From positions 1,675,001 to 1,739,000 of the forward strand of contig NZ_CP102265.1 of the NCBI RefSeq assembly GCF_025147765.1: DNA of 64,000 nucleotides. The letters are read 5' to 3'. The DNA is from Blautia obeum ATCC 29174 (GTDB lineage Bacteria > Bacillota > Clostridia > Lachnospirales > Lachnospiraceae). The notes below the pieces were generated by a model that did no database searches, was not told the origin of the DNA, and was given only the letters and a program-made list of their open reading frames with translations. Below, in pieces: positions 25,634 to 32,997 of this stretch; the stretch's first letter is position 1; every line of letters begins with the position of its first letter. The position numbers were made by a program, and so were the translations under genes.

Positions 25634-26581
25634 ATGGTTATATCAGTTGACACCGGTAATAAGATGATTAAAACAGAACATTATGAATTTAATTCAGGAA
25701 TAGATGTATTGGATACGATTCCTGGAGAAAACGATGAAGTGATTGAATTTGGTGGAAAATATTACAGGACAACAAACCGAAGGATATCTTACATGGAAGA
25801 CAAGACAGAAGATGATCGCTATTACATTCTTACATTGATTGCCATTGCAAAAGAATTGGATACGATGAAAAAAGAGGCGGTTTTAGCACCTAATGAGCTG
25901 ATCGAGATAGAACTTCTGGTAGGATTACCACCGGCACATTACGGAAAGTACCGAAAAAAGTTTCAGCAGTATTTCCAAAGAGATGGCAAAGTGGTTGGCT
26001 TTAAGTATGGCGGTACCTCTTATCAGATTTTGATTCATGAGGTGAAAGTGTATGTGCAGGCCTATGCTGCATATTGTGTGCTGGCAGCAAGACGTCATTT
26101 GACCGAACTTCCGAAAGTTCTTGTTATTGATATTGGTGGGTTTACGGTGGATTATATGATCCTCCGATACGGAAGATTGGAGAAGGAACACGTTGATTCT
26201 CTGGAAAGTGGCGTGATATGTCTGTATGGCAGAATTCGGGCTGCTATACGCCAAAAATACAGCATTGCACTTGATGAAGAAGATATTGATAACATCATTC
26301 TTGGAAAAAACACAGGATATATGCAGGAACTTAAAGAACGAGTCCGGGAGGTAACGATTGGATATGTAACGGAATTGCTCGGAACGTTCCGTGAGCTTGG
26401 CATTGACTTTCGAACAACACAGACTGTATTCATGGGTGGAGGAGCCATTCTGGTGTCTGAAATTATCAAGGTAGTCTGGGAACGCTTCAAAGGGGAGTAT
26501 TTTATTATTAATGATCCTAAGGCAAATGCTAAAGGATACAAATTGCAGTTTCAGATAGAAGCTAAAGAACGGGAGGATTAA
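25634..26581 (+). CDS. parM: ParM-like actin-family segregation ATPase
   Basis: A 315-residue actin-fold protein. The phosphate-1 motif is VISVDTGNKMIKTEH, phosphate-2 is VIDIGGFTVDYMILR, and the adenosine motif is VFMGGGAILV. Such ATPases form filaments that push apart plasmid copies bound through a small adaptor. The ATG at 25634 follows AAGGAG; an upstream in-frame extension to 25571 has no RBS. It is directly followed, two bases on, by a ribbon-helix-helix-type protein, the expected ParR partner. Its presence suggests the element has a circular replicating stage. Confidence 0.85.
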   Translation: MVISVDTGNKMIKTEHYEFNSGIDVLDTIPGENDEVIEFGGKYYRTTNRRISYMEDKTEDDRYYILTLIAIAKELDTMKKEAVLAPNELIEIELLVGLPPAHYGKYRKKFQQYFQRDGKVVGFKYGGTSYQILIHEVKVYVQAYAAYCVLAARRHLTELPKVLVIDIGGFTVDYMILRYGRLEKEHVDSLESGVICLYGRIRAAIRQKYSIALDEEDIDNIILGKNTGYMQELKERVREVTIGYVTELLGTFRELGIDFRTTQTVFMGGGAILVSEIIKVVWERFKGEYFIINDPKANAKGYKLQFQIEAKERED

Positions 26582-26583
26582 AA

Positions 26584-27012
26584 ATGGGAAAGAAAGACGA
26601 ATATCGTTTTAATCTTCGGTTTGATGAAACAGATGAAATGCACAGGCTGGTTGTAAAGTATTTAAATTCCTGTGGGCATAATAAAGCAAAATACATTGTA
26701 CGGGCATTTTTGGCATATTGGAAAATGTCCGGCAAAAGTTTGCTTTCGTATGTGTTTCCGGAAATAGATGCTGAACAGCTGTTACCAGAAGCAAAGCCAG
26801 AAAATGATAAAAAAACAGCAGTTGTAGCAAAAGCAAGTGATGCTGGAAATGATAACGGGACATATATACAGAAAGATCATTCAGAGCAGCAGCTGTTGGA
26901 AAAGAGTTTGCAGGAAGATCATTTTGTAAATCTGGAAGGTGATTGTAAAGCAGACGAAGCAGAAGTTCTTCTGATAAAAAATAATTACAAGATGTTTGAA
27001 GATCTGGAATAG
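26584..27012 (+). CDS. parR: ParR-like DNA-binding adaptor
   Basis: A 142-residue protein. The N-terminal 50 residues (YRFNLRFDETDEMHRLVVKY ... NKAKYIVRAFLAYW) fit a ribbon-helix-helix fold: a beta strand of alternating residues and then two helices. The rest is acidic and probably disordered, ending in a short hydrophobic-acidic tail (NYKMFEDLE), as seen in adaptors that bind actin-like filaments by the C-terminus. The call rests mainly on its position two bases after parM. Confidence 0.7.
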   Translation: MGKKDEYRFNLRFDETDEMHRLVVKYLNSCGHNKAKYIVRAFLAYWKMSGKSLLSYVFPEIDAEQLLPEAKPENDKKTAVVAKASDAGNDNGTYIQKDHSEQQLLEKSLQEDHFVNLEGDCKADEAEVLLIKNNYKMFEDLE

Positions 27013-27023
27013 GAGGTATGTGG

Positions 27024-27425
27024 GTGCGTAGTAAACAAGTGCAAATTTTAAGCGGTATATGTGGAGTGCAGCTGATTGGTTATGCATGTCGGGCTGCAGG
27101 ATTTAAAACAGATATTTGGATAGGGTTTGCAGGAAGTGTTTTCCTTATGTTGGATATTGTATATCTGGCAATTCAGGAAAAGGGCAGAAAAAAATGCCCT
27201 GAGTGTGATTCTGAGATATCAAAAAAAGTCAGGATATGTCCGGAATGCGGTTATCTTTTTCAGCAGGGACTGTCAGAAGAACAGCTGACGGGATACATTG
27301 AACAGGAGCAGGAAAAAGAAATGAGTTCGGAACAAATTGATCGCGCATTTGAAAAAACAGATAATATTGCCGCAGATGAGATAGATTCTTTTGATGGTGA
27401 TATAAATGATTTTTTACAGGAATAA
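27024..27425 (+). CDS. Membrane protein with zinc-ribbon domain
   Basis: About 133 residues. Two N-terminal hydrophobic segments (ILSGICGVQLIGYACRAAGF; WIGFAGSVFLMLDIVYLAIQ) are followed by a four-cysteine zinc ribbon (CPECDSEISKKVRICPECGY) and an acidic tail. The start is probably GTG 27024, seven bases after AGGAGG; the ATG at 27018 is too close to that RBS. Last gene of the parM-parR transcript. Confidence 0.6.
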   Translation: MRSKQVQILSGICGVQLIGYACRAAGFKTDIWIGFAGSVFLMLDIVYLAIQEKGRKKCPECDSEISKKVRICPECGYLFQQGLSEEQLTGYIEQEQEKEMSSEQIDRAFEKTDNIAADEIDSFDGDINDFLQE

Positions 27426-27783
27426 AAACAGAGAAAATAAGAGAATAGCTTGTAAATATATTCAGATGCATAAAAATTCATATGTGATTGTGAAAATACA
27501 GTGAAAAGTAAGAAATAGATTGCGAAAAATAGTATAATTCATAAAGCTGACTTTAAATGATGGATTAGAACCGACTTCCCGGGGTGAAATAATTTACCAT
27601 ACTAATTAAACCGGGCTCAAAGATTGGAAGGGCATCGGTATTAAAATTAGAAAGGGTATAAATTACTTGATTTGCGTGGGCTGCTGGAGTAATTTTCCGG
27701 CAGTCCTGTTTTATGTCTGTATTGCAAGACCACCTCCTTCAGAGATTACTGTATACACTAGATCATTTTGGAGGAATGCGGAT
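27426..27783 (+). other. Structured untranslated region before the sigma-like gene
   Basis: No gene is seen in this 358-base gap. Between 27570 and 27639 the sequence can fold: ACCGA (27570-27574) with TCGGT (27635-27639), CTTCC (27575-27579) with GGAAG (27626-27630), and alternative CCCGG/CCGGG pairing inside. This suggests a structured leader RNA or a hairpin DNA site such as an origin of transfer. A TATAAT-like box lies near 27,533. Confidence 0.45.
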
Positions 27784-28224
27784 ATGACAAAAACAGAGAA
27801 AGAACTGAAAAAGGAATTTAGTGCTTATGTGAAGACTGCAATTAAGAATACACAAAAGCAGTACTTAATAAAAAAAGGCAAGATTCTGGATAATGAAATA
27901 GCCATGGATGATGAAGGAATAGATGAAATCTTACAAAAGCAGACAGAAGACCTGTTTGATAAGATGGATTTAAATGTAGATATGGTTCTGAGTGATGAAA
28001 TCAATGTAAATTCTTTTCTGGATCAAATCAATGATCCTGTTCTTTATGTTTCTCTGTGTTCGTTGAAGGAACTGCAGCAGAAAGTATTAATGCTCCGTAT
28101 AGTATATGTAAAATCATTCGATGATATTGGAGGTATTTTGAATATGACAGCAAAACAGGCTGAAAACAGCTATTACAATGCAATCAGAAAAATACGAAAA
28201 CAGATGGGAGATAACTTTGGATGA
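27784..28224 (+). CDS. Sigma-70 region 4-like transcription regulator
   Basis: A 146-residue protein. The C-terminal half (LCSLKELQQKVLMLRIVYVK followed by SFDDIGGILNMTAKQAENSY) is a sigma-70 region 4 helix-turn-helix, the part that contacts -35 boxes. The N-terminal half is acidic and helical, without a region 2. The next gene supplies a region-2-like domain and overlaps this one by eight bases. The arrangement matches Orf7/Orf8 of Tn916 and the two-subunit SigO-RsoA system of Bacillus. GGAGGA is the RBS. Confidence 0.7.
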   Translation: MTKTEKELKKEFSAYVKTAIKNTQKQYLIKKGKILDNEIAMDDEGIDEILQKQTEDLFDKMDLNVDMVLSDEINVNSFLDQINDPVLYVSLCSLKELQQKVLMLRIVYVKSFDDIGGILNMTAKQAENSYYNAIRKIRKQMGDNFG

Positions 28225-28432
28225 TTTTGTAGGGGTTTTATGTAGAGCGAGAATGAGCGAAAGGGAAGCTATACAGCTGATTGTAGAAATGTATCGTCCC
28301 CTGATGCTTAAATATGCTAATTTGAATACTGGTTTTGATGATGATTTGTACCAGGAATTTGTATGTTGTGTGATTAGTTGTATTTTTAAATTTCCGTTTG
28401 AAAAATGGAATGCAGAAAATGATCTGGATTAA
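28217..28432 (+). CDS. Sigma-70 region 2-like partner (Tn916 Orf8-like)
   Basis: A 71-residue protein starting at TTG 28217 (TGGGAGA just upstream), overlapping the preceding gene by eight bases. The sequence (LDDFVGVLCRARMSEREAIQ ... YRPLMLKYANLNTGFDDDLY) is the helical pattern of sigma region 2, which binds core polymerase and the -10 box. Together with its neighbour it would form one split sigma factor controlling the element. Confidence 0.65.
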   Translation: MDDFVGVLCRARMSEREAIQLIVEMYRPLMLKYANLNTGFDDDLYQEFVCCVISCIFKFPFEKWNAENDLD

Positions 28433-28442
28433 GTAATGAGTA

Positions 28443-28471
28443 TTGACACAGTGATAGGATGTGGTTATGAT
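28443..28471 (+). promoter_or_regulatory. Promoter
   Basis: TTGACA (28443-28448), 17 bases, TATGAT (28466-28471). A terminator-like hairpin lies between it and the next gene. Confidence 0.6.
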
Positions 28472-28582
28472 ATAAATGTATAACATTTATTTCTGCTGGT
28501 TGCGGAAATATATAACTTTTGTTCCGGCTTTTTGCTGGAAGGATAATTTAAACTGAAGTATATTCGGTTATCGAAAAAGCAG

Positions 28583-28624
28583 AAAGACATTGATTATTTT
28601 TATGAATAGTCAGTGTCTTTTTTT
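28583..28624 (+). terminator. Terminator or attenuator upstream of the 73-residue protein gene
   Basis: AAAGACATTGATTA pairs with TAGTCAGTGTCTTT (two mismatches), then eight Ts in all. It sits between the promoter at 28443 and the gene at 28688, so it may attenuate rather than end an operon. Confidence 0.7.
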
Positions 28625-28687
28625 GCGTTTTGGAGGAAAGGAGGAATATTTCTGACAAGGTAAATCTCAAAGAAAGGAGGAGCACGA

Positions 28688-28909
28688 ATGAAGACGAAGC
28701 CGATGATCATGGCACATGGGAACCTAATTCTTCCATTAACGGTAGGACAAAAAGCAAGATATTGTCAGAATGGTATCTGGAAAACCACAGGAAGAGTACG
28801 GCAAATTATTGAACAGACAGAAGACTATGTAAAATTCGAAACAGATTCAGTACGGTATTGTATTGATCACTATGGAAGAGAAGCCAATGTTCTAGCATTG
28901 GTGGCATGA
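28688..28909 (+). CDS. Small hypothetical beta-rich protein
   Basis: A 73-residue protein (NLILPLTVGQKARYCQNGIW then KTTGRVRQIIEQTEDYVKFE). The strand pattern suggests a small beta barrel. AAAGGAGG precedes the ATG by seven bases. The last four bases, ATGA, are also the start of a following 55-codon frame. Confidence 0.55.
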   Translation: MKTKPMIMAHGNLILPLTVGQKARYCQNGIWKTTGRVRQIIEQTEDYVKFETDSVRYCIDHYGREANVLALVA

Positions 28910-29073
28910 CAAAGGAGCATATAATCCTGGATCAAAAAAGTATTGGCGTCAGTCAGTACTTTTTTGGTCTCTCTGAAAGAAAAAATGGTATCAGATATGA
29001 GGATGAACTGGAGAAATGTGGAATTCCAACCAAAACATGGAAACAAGCAGGCCAGATGGAATTGCAGGATTAG
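28906..29073 (+). CDS. Possible 55-residue protein coupled to the preceding gene
   Basis: An ATG overlaps the previous stop (ATGA) and opens a 55-codon frame, MTKEHIILDQKSIGVSQYFF followed by GLSERKNGIRYEDELEKCGI and a polar end. A hairpin AAAAAAGTA/TACTTTTTT (28934-28965) lies inside it and could instead be a terminator, which lowers confidence. No family recognised. Confidence 0.4.
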   Translation: MTKEHIILDQKSIGVSQYFFGLSERKNGIRYEDELEKCGIPTKTWKQAGQMELQD

Positions 29074-29172
29074 CGGAAAATAAAGTAGAAGAGAAGAAAT
29101 GCTCCTGATTGCAGATTAAATAAGTGCACTACAGAATTAGGTATGCAAATACGAATAAAAGAAGTATAATAT

Positions 29173-29217
29173 AATCAATAGTTTTTGGAACTGTGATCCA
29201 GAAACTATTGATTTTTG
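29173..29217 (-). terminator. Terminator of the XRE regulator gene
   Basis: AATCAATAGTTT and AAACTATTGATT form a 12-bp stem just after the stop of the - strand gene. Confidence 0.7.
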
Positions 29218-29220
29218 TGT

Positions 29221-29466
29221 TTAATGGGAATCAAGATCATCAAAAAATTCATCATAAGAACAGTTATAGATCTTTTTTAATTCCATAAGGACGCTGATTC
29301 GGATATTTAATTCACCGTTTTCATATTTGGCATAAGTAGAGCGACCAATGTCGCAATTTCTGCACTGTAATTCTGCACAGAGCTTTTCTTGGGATAATCC
29401 AAATTTTTCGCGAAGACGGCGAAGATTTTTACCAATATATACGTCACATTTTAATTTTTGCTCCAT
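29221..29466 (-). CDS. XRE-family helix-turn-helix repressor
   Basis: An 81-residue single-domain regulator: LRRLREKFGLSQEKLCAELQ then DIGRSTYAKYENGELNIRIS, the lambda-Cro-like helix-turn-helix. ATG 29466 is preferred since GGAGG is nine bases upstream; an ATG at 29475 is too close. It is divergent from the next operon and is the likely repressor of the element's transfer genes. Confidence 0.8.
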   Translation of the reverse strand: MEQKLKCDVYIGKNLRRLREKFGLSQEKLCAELQCRNCDIGRSTYAKYENGELNIRISVLMELKKIYNCSYDEFFDDLDSH

Positions 29467-29483
29467 AAAAGTCATCCTCCATT

Positions 29484-29556
29484 GACCAGTATAGGTGTCA
29501 AATGCTGATGTTATTGTATGAAAAAACGCGATATAATATTGTCCGCTATACTGATC
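29484..29556. promoter_or_regulatory. Operator pair in the divergent XRE promoter region
   Basis: GACCAGTATAGG (29484-29495) and GCTATACTGATC (29545-29556) are inverted copies with 10 of 12 bases conserved. They flank a TATAAT box at about 29532-29537. Likely binding sites for the adjacent XRE protein. Confidence 0.55.
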
Positions 29557-29617
29557 AAGAATGAGAAAAAATGATATAGTAATTGAGTTGGTATTAGGGT
29601 GTGAAAGAGGAGGAAGA

Positions 29618-30172
29618 ATGAAACGTAAAGCGTTGTATCTTGATGATTCGGAAAAAGAGTTAGATGCACTACTTGAGAATGAAGATTTTTGGAAACCAGG
29701 TAAATCAGAGTGGGACAGTGAGATCCTGGATATTACGAATAAACAAAGGGAACTGGAAGAATCGCAATATGTAAAATCGAGGAGTAATGAAGCTTATTGT
29801 TACCTGCTTTCGGAATTGTATCCTATGGCTGAGAAGGTAGCATATGCACAGGGCTGGGATATGATTTTGAACATTGATGAAGAAGAGCATACTGCAACAT
29901 TGGGATGTTGTGGACGGTTTCTTATAAAAACTGAAGGGGACGATGGAACACTCGAAAATTTTCTTTCACAGGCGATGGAATTTTCAGAACAATGTTTTTT
30001 TTCTGCACACAATGATCTTATAAAAATTAATTTTATTTTTAATCTGTATGAAAAAGAAAAAATAGCGGATCATTCAAAAGAAATCGAAGCATTGAAGAAA
30101 CAGCTTGAAGATAATCAAGAAAAGGTGAGGGAATATTTGTTGGAAGAAATGGTTGATGAATACAGGAAATAA
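29618..30172 (+). CDS. Hypothetical mobile-element protein
   Basis: A 184-residue acidic, soluble protein (LYLDDSEKELDALLENEDFW ... YPMAEKVAYAQGWDMILNID) ending in a coiled-coil (EIEALKKQLEDNQEKVREYL). GAGGAGGAAG is the RBS for ATG 29618. It is the first gene of the + strand transcript divergent from the XRE gene. No family recognised. Confidence 0.6.
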   Translation: MKRKALYLDDSEKELDALLENEDFWKPGKSEWDSEILDITNKQRELEESQYVKSRSNEAYCYLLSELYPMAEKVAYAQGWDMILNIDEEEHTATLGCCGRFLIKTEGDDGTLENFLSQAMEFSEQCFFSAHNDLIKINFIFNLYEKEKIADHSKEIEALKKQLEDNQEKVREYLLEEMVDEYRK

Positions 30173-30214
30173 TGGATGCGACAGTATTGCATCTGTATTG
30201 CAACAGCACTGATA

Positions 30215-30243
30215 TTGACATCTGATTTTAGAATTTATACAAT
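30215..30243 (+). promoter_or_regulatory. Promoter in front of the conjugation operon
   Basis: TTGACA (30215-30220), 17 bases, TACAAT (30238-30243). A TGCATG-CGTAT-CATGCA inverted repeat follows at 30261-30277 and may be an operator. A terminator lies between this promoter and the first operon gene. Confidence 0.75.
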
Positions 30244-30301
30244 GTTAGCGTAAAGTTCTGTGCATGCGTATCATGCATGGAGAGCCATAGAATTTTATAT
30301 T

Positions 30302-30337
30302 AAAGACAGCTGTTTTTATAACGGCTGTCTTTTTTTG
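30302..30337 (+). terminator. Leader terminator/attenuator of the conjugation operon
   Basis: AAAGACAGC pairs perfectly with GCTGTCTTT and ends in a run of Ts. It lies downstream of the promoter at 30215 and upstream of the virB2-like gene. Confidence 0.85.
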
Positions 30338-30395
30338 CCCGAAAACTTGATCCTTGAAGTGTGACTTCGGAGCCTATCAGGAAAGGGGGATTTTT

Positions 30396-30791
30396 ATGGC
30401 AGGAAAATTAAAAAAAGAAAAACAGAAGGTTTATCTGTCACCGGGAAATCTGAAAAGAAAGATGATTCCCCGTATTTTCTTTATGTCGTATCTGGGAATT
30501 AATGTAATTGCACTGACAGGCATTCCGGTTTATGCGTCAGATATCTTTGCAACAGCAAAAAATGCAATGCAGACAGTATATACAGATGTGGCCGGTATTG
30601 CTACTGTAGCAGCGGTGGTATGTGCTGCGGTGTGCCTGTTTTTAATGAATTTTTCCAAATCGGGCAGAACCGTGGATGAGTCAAGATCCTGGCTGAAACG
30701 TATTGTTGTATGCTGGGCTGCACTTATGACCCTGGGTGCCATTGTAACATATTTGGAAAAAATTATTCCGAAAAGTATGTTTACGGGCTGA
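30396..30791 (+). CDS. VirB2/TrbC-like small conjugation membrane protein
   Basis: 131 residues with three hydrophobic stretches: IFFMSYLGINVIALTGIPVY (signal-like), DVAGIATVAAVVCAAVCLFL and IVVCWAALMTLGAIVTYLEK. The paired C-terminal helices and charged loop are the shape of T4SS pilin-like subunits (VirB2, or the Maff2/TrbC-type proteins of Gram-positive elements). GGGGG precedes ATG 30396. First gene of a 14-kb same-strand operon. Confidence 0.65.
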   Translation: MAGKLKKEKQKVYLSPGNLKRKMIPRIFFMSYLGINVIALTGIPVYASDIFATAKNAMQTVYTDVAGIATVAAVVCAAVCLFLMNFSKSGRTVDESRSWLKRIVVCWAALMTLGAIVTYLEKIIPKSMFTG

Positions 30792-30860
30792 TGTATGATT
30801 TCTTACCGGTGCTCTCCCGGTTTTTGAAAGGAGGGTATCTCTTATGGATATGAATAAAAC

Positions 30861-32987
30861 ATGAGCTGGCTTTTGGAGCTGTTGGTAGATGCCATTCGCG
30901 AAATGTGCAGTCAGTTTATCGTGGATATGATGGAACTGATCACAAATATGTTTACAGAACTTCTGTCCTGTAATCTTTCATTATTTGAAGAATTGTTTTC
31001 AGTAGTGGGGAGCCTATACAAAAATGTGATTGTTCCTACAGGAATTGCAATCCTCTTGATGATTCTTGTATGGCAGCTTTTTAAGTCCATGTTTGGTGGA
31101 AAAGCAGGGGTAAATGCAGAAGAACCAATAGAACTTATCTGTCGGTCGGCCATTTCTTTATTTCTTCTTGCCGGATCGAAACCATTGGTTGACTACATTT
31201 TGAGAATTGCGGGAACGCCATATCAATGGGTTGTAGGAACAAAGGTCAAGGTCGCTAGCTTTTCAGGCTATGTATCAACTCTGGAAGGTGTTACAGATAC
31301 ACTTGGAATCAGCAGCCTTAGCATTTCGGTTTTGATGCTGATCATGCAGTTTGTTGTAGCATGGAACTATTTTAAGATGTTAATGGTCATTGCTGAACGT
31401 TATGTATTGCTTGGTGTATTTTCCTACACAGCACCTCTTGCATTTGCAACCGGTGGTTCTAAAGCAACAAATAATATCCTGGCTTCATGGAGCAAGATGT
31501 TTGGAGGGCAAGTAGTGCTTGTTATATTAAATGCCTGGTGCATGAAGATGTTTTTATCTGGTTACGGAAATATGATGGCAAGCAGTTATGGGTTTACGAA
31601 ATTCTTCGCAGCTACACTTTGTCTGGTAGGATTTTGTAAGATCACATTTAAACTTGATTCCTATATGGCATCGCTTGGAGTGAACCTTGGCCGTCCGGCT
31701 CCTGGAATGGGAGCAGCAGGAGCAATGCTTGCAGCGAGCAGGATCATCTCTCAGGCAGCAAGGACAGCTTCTGGCTCTGGTGGAACAGGAGATGTCGGTG
31801 GAACCAGAACAGATATGGGATCGTCGGATGGAATGACAACCAATTTTACTGGGCCAATCCCAATGACTCCTAATGGCGGAAATGCAATGGATATAAATGA
31901 TATGACTTCAGATGGAGATTTTGATAAAGAAAGTCCGCCTGGTCCAGGAAATCAACAAAATGAAGTTTCTCCGGCAAATAAGACTGTTTTTGAGGAACTT
32001 GGCATGACAACGGGAAGCAGCGATACGGCAGAGATGGATTTCGGATCTGGAGATCATGTAAATGGCAATATAGATTCTATGTCTGCTACATCAGAAACTA
32101 TGTCTGGAATTAATGCTATGAGTGTGAAAGATGATGCAGAAGCATTTGCGGGAGCTGTTTCAGAGAGTAATTCTGAAGGAGAGACTCTTTTGGACGTTTC
32201 CGGAGGTGAACAGGATCTTGCAATTCCGGCTGCGAGCAATGTATCCGCCAACGGATTCAGCGAAAGTGGAAGTGAGCACGGCATTCTTGGAGAGATGGGC
32301 GATTATCCGGTTGAAGAGGAAATGAGTGATTTTGATTCAGAAATGGATCTGGAAAGCGGAAGCATTGAAATGACTGGCCAGGAAAGTATGTCCTATGGAA
32401 AAACAGGAACAGCGTATAATTCTTCTGTATCTGGTGAGGTTTCGAATGCAGGAGAAGGGCTGGGATCAGAAATAATGTCTGCACTTCAGGGGAATGGGGT
32501 ATCTTCTGTGAACCAGGAGAAAGGTATCCTGGATGAAGTTGGTACTTCGTCTGTGTTTGGGTTTGATGCTGCACCACGAGCAGGGATGAATTATAATGAA
32601 AATTCTATGCCGACAGGAATGGAATCCATGTCTGAAAATGGAATACAGTCAGATGGAATTATGGATACAGGAGAAGATCTGGATGAAGAAACAGATGAGG
32701 CCGATTTTTATGCGAAATCGGCAATGGGTATTTTGGTAGATACAGCAGGAAATCCGCTAAAGGCTGAAAACACGAAATTGAGTGATCCTGGTATGCAAAA
32801 TGAAGATGATATTCAGCCTGTAGCTGATGAAACAGGTATGGCAGCTGATGGATTTATGAATGTTTCGGGATCCATTCCAACAGGAGATATTTCCTTAAAA
32901 AGAAGCAGACCAGATACCCGTAGAATACGTGAAGTTCCAAAATCGAGAGCAGAATTAAAAGAAAAAGGTTCGGACAGACTCAGATAG
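30861..32987 (+). CDS. VirB6/TrbL-like T4SS membrane channel protein
   Basis: A 708-residue protein. The first ~280 residues contain about six membrane helices (AILLMILVWQLFKSMFGG; SISVLMLIMQFVVAWNYFKM). The remaining ~420 residues are hydrophilic, Gly/Ser/Met/Glu-rich and probably disordered, ending in a basic tail. This is the layout of VirB6/TrbL proteins of Gram-positive conjugative elements, forming the inner channel of the secretion system. The ATG overlaps the stop of a six-codon frame (MDMNKT, 30844-30864) that carries the AAAGGAGG ribosome site, so initiation seems to rely on re-initiation. Confidence 0.8.
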   Translation: MSWLLELLVDAIREMCSQFIVDMMELITNMFTELLSCNLSLFEELFSVVGSLYKNVIVPTGIAILLMILVWQLFKSMFGGKAGVNAEEPIELICRSAISLFLLAGSKPLVDYILRIAGTPYQWVVGTKVKVASFSGYVSTLEGVTDTLGISSLSISVLMLIMQFVVAWNYFKMLMVIAERYVLLGVFSYTAPLAFATGGSKATNNILASWSKMFGGQVVLVILNAWCMKMFLSGYGNMMASSYGFTKFFAATLCLVGFCKITFKLDSYMASLGVNLGRPAPGMGAAGAMLAASRIISQAARTASGSGGTGDVGGTRTDMGSSDGMTTNFTGPIPMTPNGGNAMDINDMTSDGDFDKESPPGPGNQQNEVSPANKTVFEELGMTTGSSDTAEMDFGSGDHVNGNIDSMSATSETMSGINAMSVKDDAEAFAGAVSESNSEGETLLDVSGGEQDLAIPAASNVSANGFSESGSEHGILGEMGDYPVEEEMSDFDSEMDLESGSIEMTGQESMSYGKTGTAYNSSVSGEVSNAGEGLGSEIMSALQGNGVSSVNQEKGILDEVGTSSVFGFDAAPRAGMNYNENSMPTGMESMSENGIQSDGIMDTGEDLDEETDEADFYAKSAMGILVDTAGNPLKAENTKLSDPGMQNEDDIQPVADETGMAADGFMNVSGSIPTGDISLKRSRPDTRRIREVPKSRAELKEKGSDRLR

Positions 32988-32997
32988 GGGGATGAAA

